Assembly (NCBI GenBank): GCA_019914945.1
Contig: CM034102.1
Coordinates: 13,257,501 to 13,321,500, forward strand
Length of the DNA: 64,000 nt
Reading direction: 5' to 3'
Origin: Typha latifolia
Lineage: Eukaryota; Streptophyta; Magnoliopsida; Poales; Typhaceae
Shown: piece by piece, positions 1 through 16,210 of the stretch
How the letters are laid out: the number at the start of each line of letters is the position of its first letter
Position numbering within the stretch: position 1 is the stretch's first letter
Translations under genes and position numbers: made by a program
Notes under the pieces: generated by a model
Databases searched by the model: none
What the model saw: only the letters and a program-made list of their open reading frames with translations
What the model was told of the DNA's origin: nothing

Positions 1-521
1 GAAACTATCCAAAAGATTTAGCCAAATATCATTTTTTTAATATTTTTCTATTAACTGAATGCTACATGCCAAAGTGCTCTATGACAGTTAGTCATACCTT
101 ATGAAAGAAAAGAAAGAACACATGAAGGTCCACTAGAATTATCAGTTTCGTATACAGAGAGCAAGGATAATTATATTTATATATCCATAATAACAATTCA
201 AAGCAGGAAATGTGCAGTTAGTACTTAGTACTTAGTTAAGAGATCTTTCATTCCAGGATTTCTTTAATGTGATAGATAAAGGCTCATAAGCTCTCTTTTC
301 AAGATGTAAACAAGGGATTCCTTATGCTACGACATTCATTGTATTCTCTCTAAATAAGAGAAATTGTAAACAAATAATCTGTATTTGCATATAACCACCT
401 TACAGGACACCTTTCTATTTCAAAATGAAAGTACTTTTCATTGAATCAAGATATGCCAAAGAAGAAGAGAAAAGCCAAAGTTTCCTTTTGAATGTAGTAA
501 AACAAAAGCTAAGAAGGTTAC

Positions 522-1171
522 CACGCAGATTTGGTGCTCCGGGAAACAGATGCATTCCCCACATACGGGGACCTTGTGGACAAAGCAATAAAGCCTGGTT
601 GCCTGCAATCCATAAATTCAACTAATATCACTCATCATCAAAGTTATTGGCCATTAGAGAACCCTTGAACTGATTGTAAATTGAAATTTGATATCAATTA
701 AATAAAATTAGCCACCCAGATAAAAAAGAATGCTATATGCACTTAGTGAGGCCTGATTCAACTAAATCGACTCCAAGCCTTCCAAGAGCAAGATTTGCAT
801 CTCTACTTCTCTCGCTCACAAACTATACCTTTGCAATTGACTCAATCAAGAAAATTATAAAAATAAATTCCTGAAGCACTGATCGATCTCAGGACTCCAT
901 TGTGAGGTAAGTGAATCCAAACCTAGTTGTCGTTATCAGAAAGAGCTTCCGGATCATACAAAGAATCGATCAAATGCGATCACAAGAATCCACACCAAAG
1001 CAAACCATCAAACCAACACTAAATCTCAATACAGTAATCAGTTTATTGAACCATCCGAGATCTCTCGTCCTCCCAATTCCCAATCAAAAAACAAATTACG
1101 AGAAAAGATCCGTTAGAAAGATTCCTGCTACTGGGGAAAAAAATTACCTTGCGGCATTTGCAGACAACCAT
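522..1171 (-). CDS. Zinc finger protein-like 1 homolog (ZFPL1), 5' part only
   Basis: This is the beginning of a ZFPL1-type gene, a conserved Golgi-associated membrane protein family with B-box/RING-like zinc-binding modules. Two coding exons are visible. Exon 1 (1148-1171) encodes MVVCKCRK and ends at a GTAATT donor. Exon 2 (522-602) follows a TTGCAG acceptor and encodes ATRLYCFVHKVPVC then GECICFPEHQICV, ending at GTAACC. Joined, they give the characteristic Cys/His-rich start of plant ZFPL1 (CKC, C-x2-H, C-x2-C, C-x5-H), in frame. The remaining exons must lie left of position 1, because the expected downstream sequence is not found in 1-521, which therefore reads as intron. The start ATG is the only one in frame with this signature. 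Upstream lie a GA-rich 5'UTR and a TATA box. The gene is head to head with BUB3. Confidence 0.85.
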
Positions 1172-1330
1172 CGCAACGAGGAATCTCCTAAAATTTGGCT
1201 ACGAATTGAGGCCTACTATAATCGAGACGACATCGGAGATTTGCGTACCTCGAGAGATCTGACGAGAAGAGAGAGAGAGAGAGAGCTAAGGAAACGGTGT
1301 TTGTAGACGAAGGTAGAGAGAGGAATGCAC

Positions 1331-1337
1331 TTTATAG
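1331..1337 (-). promoter_or_regulatory. Candidate TATA box of the ZFPL1 gene
   Basis: On the minus strand the sequence reads CTATAAA, about 160 bp upstream of the ZFPL1 start codon. This leaves a 5'UTR of roughly 130 bp that includes a short GAGAGA tract (about 1269-1285). Position and sequence fit a core promoter. No transcript evidence is available here. Confidence 0.5.
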
Positions 1338-2027
1338 CCGTCCGTTATCCTATGGACGGCTGAGGATCGACGGTTGATGTCATATCGGCAGTGATGGGTT
1401 CGGGTCTACCCGTTTCTCGGATCCGATCATGATGCATGATACCTTTCGCTCATTTTGAGGGGCAAATGGTGAAAATGCAGTGTCCAAACATCAAAATTGG
1501 CAAAACTTTAGGGTTCCATTTGAAAATTCTTTAGATCCTTCCACACTTCTACCTTAATAAAATTTTCCGTAGAAATTTTTAATATATAGGAAATATCCAG
1601 GTAATTTATGAATAATATTATACTCATCTTTTATCCATTATTTAAGAGAAAAATAAATTTATTAGGGAAATTATCAATACCCAAACAAGTCAGTAACAGC
1701 AGGGGCAAAACATAAAATCATAAAGTAAGAGGACACAATCACAAAAGTGAACGAAAAAATGGATATAGAATATTTTCATCCCCACTCTTTTTTAAATTTC
1801 ATCCAAGATTTTTGAACCCCCAGTCGTCGCCCCCGGCGCCCGCTCTTCTCTCCCCAAAAACCTCTTCTAATATATATATATATATATATAATAAATAGCA
1901 GATCTCTCTATCTTCTCTCTTCTATCTCCTACTATTAGCTTCCAAATTTGAATCCTTCTTCTCTCGTCTTCTCCTCCTCCTGCTCTTCCAAAACCCTAAC
2001 CCTCTCAATTCCCGATCTCGTGCCGCC
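1338..2027. promoter_or_regulatory. Divergent promoter region between ZFPL1 and BUB3
   Basis: The two genes start about 860 bp apart in opposite directions, so this spacer must hold both promoters. The left half is AT-rich. The right part, toward BUB3, has a pyrimidine-rich stretch (about 1805-1925) interrupted by a perfect (TA)n run at 1870-1891 that may occupy the core-promoter position. A telo-box-like AAACCCTAACC at 1991-2001 lies in the BUB3 leader; such motifs are typical of plant genes active in dividing cells. The BUB3 ATG sits in a GCCGCCATGAG context, a strong plant initiation context. Confidence 0.5.
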
Positions 2028-5000
2028 ATGAGCGCCGCCGTTGCTCCCAGCAGCGGGAAAGAGCTGTCAAACCCCCCCTCCGATGGCATCTCCAACCTCC
2101 GCTTCTCCAACCACAGCGATCACCTCCTCGTCTCCTCGTGGGATAAGGTACATCTCCTCCTCCGATCTCGTCTACACTCTCCTGATCCTCAAAACCCTAA
2201 CGAGATTTACTCGATCTACGTTTGGATTAGACCGTTCGGCTCTATGATGCGGGCGCTAATGTCCTTAAAGGGGAGTTCGTCCATGGAGGGCCTGTTCTTG
2301 ATTGCTGCTTCCACGATGATTCTTCTGGATTTAGTGCGTGTGGCGATAACACAGTGCGGAGGTAATAAGAGTTGACTGGGATAATCTCATTCGAGAACCT
2401 ACCTTTCTGCGATACAACAGTCCGCATCTATTTCTATCTACAATTCACATGTATATTCAGTTTCTTGGCATTTGCTTCTATTCCCCTCTTGTGGTGCAAG
2501 CCCCTATTTTTAACTTACATATGAGAAAATATTTACTTCTAACTTGAATACTTGATCTTGCTTCTTGAATTTCAGGAAGCACCATATTTCCCATTTTATA
2601 ACTTTTGGAGCTGTCTTTTAGAATTGTTATACTTCCTAGTTCTGATTCAACTTCTCCTTTGCGATCAATTCTTCATGATAAAAGTTGCTTTGGACGAAAA
2701 GTGGGCAGCAGTTTCGTTAACAGAGCTTTGAAGTTTGGATCCAAATTGAGTCGTATAACCATTTTTTTTAATCATGAATTGATCTTATTAATTGCCAAGT
2801 ATGTTTCTCCTGATTGCAGGTACGTCTTTAGTTCTGGAAAGGAGGATACTTTGGGACGACATGATGGTCCTGTTCGTTGTGTAGAGTACTCTTATGCTGC
2901 AGGTAGCTAAGCCCACATTATTACTTAGTATATCAGAAAGAAGAATTACGTAGTAAATAAGAAGGAAAAGTAACAAGAGCCAGTCTATTAAAGTTTTAAG
3001 CCATTTTTCTATCCATAATAGCAGGGAATTTATCTTTTTTTTCTTTGTAAAATCATATAGCAGTTTTCTCTCCTGTAGTTATTGCTAGCATAATTTTTAA
3101 TCTTGTGTTGTAAAATTCTCTACAGATTTATATTTAATACGGACTATTTGGCCTGTTGCTTTTCTTATAACTGAGTAAATACCATAGATAATGTTTGGAT
3201 TTGTCATTCGTATCAATTTGTCCTTCCTTAGCAATTATATTGTTTTGGTTGTGTATACTTTTCAGGCCAGGTAATCACAGGAAGTTGGGACAAGACACTG
3301 AAGTGCTGGGACCCTAGAGGTGCTAGTGGACCAGATCGCACGCTTGTTGGGACATACCCACAGCCTGAACGAGTATACTCTCTTTCTCTAGTCGGTCATC
3401 GTTTAGTCGTTGCAACAGCAGGAAGGCATGTGAATGTCTATGACTTGCGAAATATGTCCCAACCTGAACAACGGAGGGAGTCTTCTCTGAAATATCAAAC
3501 AAGATGTGTTCGTTGTTATCCCAATGGGACAGGTAAGCGCCTCTGTGACTGGAATATCTGATGCACCTCTAGAGACAAGTTTGAGTCCATTCCAAACGGA
3601 TGGATATACTTATTAATCATGGTTCCTTTTCTTTTGCTTTTTTTTCTTCTTTTTAAGAGTACTTGGATTCTAAAGAGATGGATGTAGCATACCTGTATCT
3701 CATTACATTGCATTAGGTGTTCTTTATGTGTGATACAAAATTTTCCAAAAAATATTATTTTCAAGTTATATAACTGATTCTTTGGATTGTTATAAGATTG
3801 CACAAGTTACATGTAAATATGTAATATAGTAGCTTCAAACATTTTCATCTGTGAGTTATAGAAGTGTTGCTTTTGTTTTACCTGATATTATTATTGCTGC
3901 AATATTGATAGTAATACTTGATGATTCATTCTATAGGTCATGGTCCTAAACTTGGCAAATTGAAATGTTGAATAATATAGGAAGTATGCAGTACAGAAGT
4001 GATATTGCTAATATAGATGTAACAATATTAAAGCAATGGGACAATCTATTATTCGATGTAAAAACCAATTAATTTCCAACCCTATCAGGCTAGTAATATT
4101 GTCCTGTCAGCAAATAATAATCCCTACTTATAAACATTTAAATTCCAGAATGTGGGGATAAATTGTATGGCAAATAACAGCTCTGATCTAGAGCATCAGA
4201 AATCAATGGTTATGATACAAAAGAATAAACAAAGTGTCTTGGACAACAAGTCAAGTAATAAAAATGTAGGGCCTCAAACTTTTTTACTTTTGTTGGAGTG
4301 GGAGAAAGACAGAAAGGGGGTCAATAGGGTTTTTTCTTTTATTTTTTTGAAATTATTGGAGGAGGTACAATCAACAATCTACTGGTTTGTAGGAGCAAGG
4401 ATATAAAAGATGATTTTTCTTCACCTTCCTAATTAACCTTTGAACTAATGCTGAAGAAGAATAAGAAGATGGTTTATCAGGTAATAGCAGCAGCTAATTT
4501 TGTTAATGTATATTAAATCAAACCAATGGTGCAAGGCTGTAGTTGGGTAGATATGCAAGTGTTTTGTATGCACTATATGCTGCTTTATCAGGTATAATGA
4601 AGAACTTGGAAGATTTGAGGCTTTTCCAATATATTCATGTTTTTGACCATCACTCTGATTCTGAGGAAATTACTGAGGTCCATCTCTTTAAAATATGATT
4701 GCCCTTTCATTTTTGGGGGGGTACTTTAACTGTTTAACATGGATTTTACTGCTATACTATTGTAGCTCCACCTTATGTCCAGCATTACTTCTGTGATTTT
4801 TATGATACTATGCATGTGACAAGGACAGGGAAGATTCTGAAATATAACTTGGGAATGATGTTCTGGTTGAACATCTATAAAACCTCATACAAAATAAAAT
4901 GATCACCAGATTCATGCTTAACGGACTCTTTCTTTTACTTTATATGTTTATACTCCTCTCTCTTTTACTTTGGATGTTTATACTTTGGGCATCCAGTCGA

Positions 5001-6715
5001 TCCATTGCTCTAATCTCAAGATATATTGTGACATGGACTGTTGTTTGTCTCAGGTTTTGCTCTTAGTTCTGTGGAAGGACGTGTTGCCATGGAGTTCTTT
5101 GATTTATCTGAGGCTGGTCAAGCTAAGAAGTATGTTGTTTCTTTTCCTGTATATTAGAATATGATGAAAAAGTTATTGGCATACCCATGTTGTAAGACTA
5201 ACACCGATTAAATGAAAGATACAGCCTATACTCAAAATCTGTGTTCTTTAATAATGTGCTAGCAAGCTTTTGAAAATGACACTAAGCTGTTAACCTGATG
5301 TAGTACAGATTCCTGGTTGTTTGAACATCTCATGACAATGTCTAATTTGCTTAATAGACGAGACACTATCCCTCAATTGAGTGAGTATATATATGGTAAT
5401 ATGCTGACCCTTAGGTAATGCACTAATTTTGTATACATGATTGTGTCAGCATGTTCTAAGTTTGCCAGTGAGCATGCCATCCTATGATGTGTCCTGCAAA
5501 AACTTATTGGACAAGGAAAATGTGACAATCCCTGGTTATGGCATTAATAACATGCATTTAAATTTTGGCAATTGGAATGACTTTTCTTGAGAATAACTTC
5601 CATGGAACAGCCATTTGTTCTGCCATAGTGCTGTATAATTAAAAGAAAAGGCTGTGATTGCTCCATTTAACTCTTCTAAAGATCATACTATCTTGTAATT
5701 TAGATATTATCTTAGATTAATCAAATATATAAAGGATTACTGCAATATGCCACTGTCCTTGTACACAGCCAGTCTAGCAGATTTTCAACCACATTAAAAG
5801 TTTAACTAATGTTTGCCATAAATGCAATCAAAGTACACTCGCCGTTTATATAAACCTTGGATGAAAGTCATTGTGTATACGTACTTTTGGAAATATTCAT
5901 ATTTTATCTTTTTAAGAAAAACTAAAATTTTTAAAGCATGCTTTCTTTCTATAGTCAGCAAGTTGTGAAACCAAATGATAGAACAAGCAAGGATGTTCAT
6001 TCTGGTTGACCTAGCAAACTTCCTAACACTTTGGTAGGCAATAATGTCAGTGTTCTGTATTCATTTGCTTTCTGTCTGATTCTTTATCTAGGTATGCCTT
6101 CAAGTGCCATCGGAAGTCTGAGGCTGGGAGGGACACTGTTTATCCAGTCAACGAAATTGCGTTCCATCCCATGTACCTCCACTCCTTTCTCTGTCTATTA
6201 TCTCTCTCTTTCATCTCGTCATTTAAAACCATGTGTGACACATTTGAAGAAAATGTGCATTGCAGCTATGGAACATTTGCAACCGGTGGATGCGATGGAT
6301 ATGTGAATGTATGGGATGGAAACAATAAGAAAAGATTATATCAGGTAAGAAGTCTCATTCATTGAAAGTGCTTTCAGATGCCAACATCCATAAGCTGGTA
6401 ATGCTTGCCATTATCTTCCTTTTCTTTTTCTTTCTCCTTTAACAGTATTCGAGGTACCCAACAAGCATTGCAGCATTATCTTTCAGCAGAGATGGGCGCC
6501 TTCTTGCTGTGGCTTCCAGTTATACATATGAAGAGGGAGATATACCGTGAGAATCATATGATCCGAGTTATTTCTTTTGAGTTCCTTATCATGTTTGATA
6601 ACTAACTACTAGTCCCTATGCATCTTGCAGCCATGAGCCTGATGCAATTTTCGTGCGAAATGTCAATGAGGTAGAGGTCAAGCCAAAGCCTAAAGCATTA
6701 CCAACTCCTCCATGA
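2028..6715 (+). CDS. BUB3: Mitotic checkpoint WD40 protein BUB3
   Basis: BUB3 is a seven-bladed WD40 propeller that docks BUB1/BUBR1-type proteins at unattached kinetochores and takes part in the spindle checkpoint; in plants it also has roles at the phragmoplast. Nine exons join in frame: 2028-2147, 2231-2361, 2820-2902, 3266-3532, 5054-5129, 6092-6172, 6266-6344, 6446-6546 and 6631-6715. They give 340 residues, the family's normal length. The N-terminus contains [17 protein letters not shown] (WD1). Later motifs include [56 protein letters not shown] and [16 protein letters not shown]. The C-terminus has the conserved [20 protein letters not shown]. All introns are GT-AG; intron 4 is the longest (about 1.5 kb). 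It is closer to the BUB3.1/BUB3.2 type than to the divergent BUB3.3, judged from memory of the family. Confidence 0.95.
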
Positions 6716-7562
6716 ATCAATCTTAATGGAGGCACAAAGAAAGTGTAGAATCTATAGAACATACGTTAGGGATCATGTGAATTATTATGACCACTCATTA
6801 TTGACGCCCTCCTTTCTTAACCCTCTTATGTTGCTTACGGATAAGTAGATATCATCCATCTGTGTCATGTCAATATGTGATCCCTGAAATCCCTCCTTCA
6901 GGTCAGGCCTCGCTCAGATAAACTTCAGATAGTTGTGCCTGTACCCTGCGGACTGTGTTTCCCGCAGTTTGCATTGGAGAGGATCAGCTACAATGATGAC
7001 ATGGCAATTGATTTGGATCTCTCAAATTGCATTCCCAGTAGTAGAAGTTGAAAGTACCACCAAATGTTCTCTTATATTCTATGGCCATGGCCTCTTATGT
7101 TTTCTTTTGATCAATACATTGGCATGCATCTAATAGCTGCACAAAATGATATGCACAAACCAGCTCACACCAAAATTGAGTTCTAAATACTCTATTATCA
7201 AACCTATTAAACTTGGTAATTCATATCCACAGGTACCACAGAATAATAAGCTTCCAAAGTCATGAGTCATGGCCACTCTTTGTCATACCAGGGAACCAAA
7301 CAACATAGTTCCTAAAAGAAACGCAGTCTGAAAACTAGAAAACAGGAAAAAATTGTAAATGATTGCAGAAATATGATGTCAATAAGTTCGACATGAAATC
7401 ATGGAAAATTGGAACTATTTGGTCCATTACATGATTGATACTACATAATAATAGGCTACTAGGTGAACTATAAGCTAAAACATTGCAGAAAGATGAAAAT
7501 GCTCCGAAGTGGTGGCAGATACATCTCATATATCCCTGCAGGCCAGCAGTTCAGTGATGCCC
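6716..7562. other. Convergent 3' region between BUB3 and RPS29
   Basis: BUB3 and RPS29 converge here. The stretch should hold both 3'UTRs. I see no further coding exon; the short open frames on either strand have no recognisable content. Confidence 0.5.
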
Positions 7563-10959
<3,397 letters not shown>

Positions 10960-11287
10960 TAGATTAAATATATTTTATCTTTTCTGAATTTATACCTAAA
11001 ATTACTTTACCGATGTATACTTTAAAAAGTTTCAAACCAATTTTTATATTTATGACTAAAGTAAAACTATTAATTTTTTCGTTAAACTAATTTCTATTAT
11101 GTTTATTAAAAAATATATAAATTTTGAAATAATACAGCTAAATTACTAAAATAGTCATGGAACTCGATTAAATTTAATAGAAAAACTAGTAATTTTACTT
11201 TAGTCATAAATACATGGCTAATTTAAAAAAAATTGAAGTACATAGAGAAAAATAATTTTGAGCATAAATTATATTTTATACTCTTAA
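10960..11287. mobile_element. Fold-back (MITE-like) element, about 330 bp
   Basis: The two halves are inverted copies. The left arm runs roughly 10960-11093 and the right arm 11163-11287. The best-matched core is TTTATGACTAAAGTAAAA on the left (11048-11065), which recurs reverse-complemented near 11196-11213. Homology continues with scattered mismatches to both ends. It is non-coding and very AT-rich. A long imperfect inverted repeat with a short centre and no ORF is what miniature inverted-repeat or fold-back elements look like. No clear target-site duplication was identified. Confidence 0.6.
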
Positions 11288-11371
11288 CATCTTCTTCGCC
11301 TAAGATAGTTTAGATATAGACTTGGAATCCATTTTCTTAAACCCTGGTATTCGAACTCGAGTCGCCCAGTA

Positions 11372-13316
11372 ATGGCGAACGGGAGCGGCTCTTCGTTTCA
11401 ATCGGTAACAGAATCCAACCCTCGTTTCTGCCTTCTTCCTCTCTACATCCAACATATAGAATCTATATCTCTTTGACGCTTCTCAGGTGGAGGACTTTGA
11501 GGATTCCTATGGAGCCGAATCGGGTTGGGTGGAAGCTCGAACGTCCTGCGACCATCTCCCTTCCTTGTGCCCCGACCTCACCCATATCCCTCATACCGAT
11601 TCCCCTTGCTCTAGGTTAGCTTTTGATCCTTATCTAATCCTAGTTTCTGGATATCCTTGCCCTCCTTTGAAAAGCAACTCAAAGATGGAATTTTGAGTCG
11701 AGATTCGCTGATTTCAGGTCGAAAGATTAGATTTTGATAGTTAGGGCATCGTGTGTTCTTTGAATTTTACGCATAATCTGTAAATCTGTGTGTTACAGGA
11801 AAAGATTAGTAAATATGGATTATAATCCATTATGCATGAATCAGGTATTGGAGAGAGGAAATCGGAGAAGAATTAAGATGGACTAGAAAGTGGTATTTAT
11901 TTTGGAGACGGTTGATAGTGGAAAGTAGAGTCTTCCATGGTCTTCTTTTTTTGTTTAATATAGTAAAGAGGGCGATGAAGAACAATTTCATGGCATATGA
12001 ATTAGAATTGGGACCATCTTCAAAAGAAGCACTTCGACATCAGGCTATGGACCTGTTGGAGAAGTTCAGATTAGTAAAATTTGGATATTTTGGTTTGCAG
12101 ATGGATCTTTAAGAGGCAAAACTTGAGGATCATATACGTTCTGCAGCACCATAAGTTGTGGATCAACATCTCATGAATAAACGTTAGAGAATATTGTGCA
12201 ACTATAGAGAGAGAAGTGAAATTTTCTTATACTTCATATGTTCATATGCACTTGCTCAAGAATTTCTGCTTTCCTTGCTAAAGAGTAATATTTTGCGAAA
12301 GTTGAGGTCATCAAGAAAAAAAAATGTATACATGTAATAGGGTATGCATCTCTATGGGTTAACTCTTCTATTTTCTTACAATTTGGGAAATATCACATTC
12401 TCTGTTAGGTATGTTTCCATTAATCAATGTCCCTTTTCCGCATGAGCTGCCTTTCTCTGCTTATATAATTAATTAAATTTCTAGTGGCTCCTGATCTGTT
12501 TGTTGGATTATGTATACCTTATTTTGCTTTTTTCTATCATAAGAACTTGATTAATATCTAGATAGTTATGTCTGTTATATTTCATTCTGGACGGGAACAA
12601 AAAAAATAATGTTGTGTGATTGATGTGCCATGTAAATAATTTCCATTGTATTCTTGGTCTTACATTTTGAGATATAAATAGACTATCTGGTCAAGAAAAT
12701 GTTACTCTTGGAAGGCAATACTGTTAAGTTTATCAAGCTCTATTGTTGTTATCACCTTTGACCTTTGGCATTAAAAGAAGTGAACTATATATTTCTACTC
12801 AAGTGAACACTTGAGTCTACAACAACAATCACGATCAAGAAAGTATTTGTATGCTAGACTTGACACTGACTCTGCAAAGGTCTATCATGCTTCCAAAATT
12901 GTTCTACATTTCAGATGCCAGAACCCTACTGAGAACTGGCTATGTTTGAGCTGCAAAGATGTCCTATGCAGCCGATTTGTCAACAAACATATGCTCAATC
13001 ATCATCAAGAAACTGGGCACTGTATTTCTCTCAGCTTCAGGTACAACTACTCGGATTCTTTTCTATGCTATTCTTTTTTTTTAAACAATATCGTTATCTT
13101 TCCTTACACCTTTCTGTTAATAAAACTGTTGACAGTGATTTGTCGGTCTGGTGTTTCGCATGCGAATCATACCTAGATGTTCAGATGATTCAGCAATTGC
13201 AACCAGTGTATGAAATTGCTCACCTCTTGAAGTTTGGACAGAGGCCACCGTTTAGGTCTGTCGGTGACCTGTCGTCCTGTGGTCCTCAAAATGTGGGTTC
13301 CTCTGCAAGCTCCTAA
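11372..13316 (+). CDS. Small ZnF-UBP (BUZ) domain protein
   Basis: Four exons (11372-11404, 11487-11614, 12915-13040, 13136-13316) join in frame to a 155-residue protein that is essentially a single UBP-type zinc finger, the ubiquitin C-terminus-binding module also found in HDAC6 and in several deubiquitinases. Ligand-type residues visible are the C-D-H at 32-34, C52/C55, C64/C67, C72, H79, H83/H84 and H89. The WCFACESY segment (101-108) matches the ubiquitin-tail-binding loop. No peptidase or deacetylase domain is attached, so it probably acts as a ubiquitin or unanchored-chain binder; that role is inferred. Intron 2 is 1.3 kb. The start was chosen because the next exon has no in-frame ATG before the domain. 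Confidence 0.85.
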
Positions 13317-13584
13317 GTTTTTGTATATCATCAAGGATTGATTGGATCCTGTCTATGATTAATACTCTTTGATCTAACAACAAGAACAATGCTTAAATAC
13401 TTCTGTAACCTCTGATTTCAGCTTGAACAATAGACCTAAACAAGATGCTTAAGAGAAGCCTTTTACAATTAGTGTATTGTAGGAAATATTTGCAAATTGA
13501 GTTCATTCTCTTTACTCTTTGTCTTTCTAAACTGAGAAATGCCAGAGGTGACACTAGAAATATCAACTTGGGCTTGCGTTGTTG
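13317..13584. other. 3' flank of the ZnF-UBP gene
   Basis: Probable 3'UTR and short spacer. No coding signal seen. Confidence 0.4.
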
Positions 13585-13683
13585 GGCCCCAACCGACAAG
13601 CTCATCTAACTTTTGGAATACTTTTTTGAGAGAATTCTTCTTCTTTTTCCTCCAAAAGTTAGATGAGCTTGTTGATTGGGGCC
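13585..13683. repeat. Near-perfect 33-bp inverted repeat (hairpin)
   Basis: The arms 13585-13617 and 13651-13683 are reverse complements with two mismatches, separated by a 33-nt pyrimidine-rich loop. On either strand, one of the two mismatches would be a G:U pair in RNA. The structure is a stable 99-nt stem-loop about 270 bp downstream of the ZnF-UBP stop codon. It could be a tiny MITE or a small-RNA hairpin; the sequence does not decide. Confidence 0.8.
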
Positions 13684-14506
13684 AAATTTTTAGAAACTTT
13701 GCATATGAAGTACAGTTTGAATCCTTTATTTCACTATTTCTGAATGACATTTTTCTGTCTTTTAAGATAAGATGAGGAAAGAACATTCTGATGTTAAATT
13801 CTTGGACAGGACTTGTCCATGGTCTTGAATTGATATAGTTCGAATCATAGATCGACGTGTAACAGAACATTCCCTAAATATAGGGTCTTATATTAAAAAA
13901 AATTCTCTAAATCCTAAACATCTTCACCTCTGAGATACTATAAAAGGTAAATCATACTTAATTAATACCATATAATTATATTAAATTTTTAGTATTTTTA
14001 CTGTTAGGCTAGGTAGTCATTGTTGAAGAATCCCATGGGTTTCTTGCCATTGTAGTAAATCTTATTATGTACTCATAGTGCCTAATTATTAAATTTAAGC
14101 ATAATTCTATGCCTAAGTCAAGAGATCAAATCCTATTCTTTCAAACTAAAATATTTTGAGTGTCAGTGTCATTGTAATCTCCCTCTGAAACTTTATCAAA
14201 GTTGCAAATGTCAAGCAGTGTCAGCATCATCTCCAAGTTCCTCCTTATCTCTTGATGGTGATTTACTCAACTCCAATATATTATTCCTCATAACAAGGAA
14301 CCAAAGATCACCTCACACTTAACTTGATTATAAATTAAAATAGTTATGCAATAATTATATTTGATTAGATATAAAGTTAAAAGTAAAAATATAAAAAAGA
14401 GACTTTTGCTTTTGTCTCTTATAAATTTATAAAAATATTTTGATGTGACATAAAGTGGCTATATAGTAACATCTATATTTACCATCAAACAGTAAATTGC
14501 CATTCT

Positions 14507-14539
<33 letters not shown>

Positions 14540-15709
14540 TACTACTACTATTCTCTTTGTATGCAGTGTATATTTGAATAAAAAATAAGATAGATGGATG
14601 GTAAGAAAAAGGAGACCGGTGAAAATATTGAGCAAAAACTTTTTCTTTATAAAAAAATGTAGGTGGGTGATAAAAGACAGAGAGGAGAGAATTTTTAAAA
14701 ATCTAAAACAAAGAAGACAAAATACCTTTGAAAACTACCCTTTGGCCATCTCTTCAATGTACCAAATGATGCAATTCCCCTCATCTGATTCCTTCTTCTG
14801 ATAAGGACTAAAGATAGAGTTGGACCCACAAAGCCTACAAAAGTTGCCACTTGACTTTGTGAACCCCTCACCACCTGATACACACTGCAGAGCACCACTA
14901 CTTGTTCCTCTTCCTCATGGTGATGGAGATAATTTATTTTCAGCCAAATATGACTTTCATTTCTTCATGAGGACAAGGAAAAGGTACAAGGAATGTGAAG
15001 TTTCTCAACTTGTTGGAAGAAAAGCTTAGCAGTGATTAATTCTATAATGAATTAGGATCAGTTCATTAGCACAATATTATTTACATTACCAAAGTTTGTC
15101 TACAAGCTCAACTGAATCAATTAAAAACATAAATAACTACAAGTAAACCTCTTGAACTGTTGCTCATTGTCATATATACCCTCTTACTTGTATTGTATGA
15201 CATGTTAACTGTTTGTATTATAAAAAACCTCTGAAATGCTTTTATTGTTAGTTATCCTGAGATTTTTATGTTGAAAAATGATGTTAGTGTAATCTAATCA
15301 ATTTTAGACCTTCAAAGCACTATTTTACCCTTCTTTTAGAGAAAAAAAGAAGAAATGAATGTTCAGAGTAAAGCAAACATTGGGTTGTGCTTTAAAAAAA
15401 AGGGTAGAATAGTAATTACTGTTCTAATTTTTAATACTAGAAGAGAATTAATACTAGTATAAGCTATTTTAATATTTAGTCCAATATTAGTATAATAAGT
15501 AATAATTATATTTAATGTGACATAAAATTGATATTGAAATATTGGAGAATAATAAATTTATATTGGGAATTGAGATGTTTTATACCAAATGACAAAAATA
15601 TTCTTAATTAGATGTAAAATAGTAGTAGTAATATATATTTATCTAAACTTATAAAACCTTTGTTATCATAATTGTAGACTTAAAATACTTTGTATACTGG
15701 CACTATAAG
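13684..15709. other. AT-rich intergenic region
   Basis: No gene recognised. It contains a (TA)n run (about 14509-14537) followed by a short (CTA)n. The stretch 14590-15030 has open frames on both strands without recognisable protein similarity. Confidence 0.4.
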
Positions 15710-16210
15710 GAAATAACTATGCACTGCAAGATAACGCGGGATTATAAGCCCACACCCTGAAGAAATAATTTTACACTCTATGTGAAATAATCATATACTA
15801 CGATGAAATAAAAATGCATTGCAGGGTAATGTGGAGTTATAAGCCCGTACCGCGGAGAAATAACACAACACTTTATATAAAACAATCATGCACTATGAGA
15901 AAATAAGGAGACGATGTAGGGTAATACGAAGTTCTAAGTTTGCAATCCAAAAACTAATCATGCACTCTATGTAAAATAATCATGTACTATAAGAAAATAG
16001 TCATACACTGTGAGGGTAATACGGGATTATAAGTTTGTACTGCGGAGAAATAACCCCATACTCTATGTAAAATAACTATGCACTACAGAATAATGCGTGG
16101 TTTAAGTATGCACTACAGAGTAATGTGTGATTTAAGTATGCACTGCGGAGAAATAACCCCGTACTATATAAAATAACCATGCACTATTGTATAATGCGAG
16201 AGCTCGCACT
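15710..16210. repeat. Degenerate minisatellite array (about 95-bp unit with nested 30-bp unit)
   Basis: About five diverged tandem units repeat a phrase of the type 'atgcactgcagggtaatgcg', then 'ggattataagcccgtac', then 'tgcggagaaataaccccgta', then 'ctctatgtaaaataatcatg'. Near the right end (16078-16140) a shorter 30-bp sub-unit beginning 'atgcactacagagtaatg' is repeated in tandem. The array is clearly richer in GC than its surroundings. Such arrays often lie inside larger DNA transposons; no transposase is visible here. Confidence 0.7.

Noticed and set aside
911..1306. 131-codon open frame on the plus strand
   Set aside because: It covers the ZFPL1 leader, first exon and intron in antisense and has no recognisable domain.
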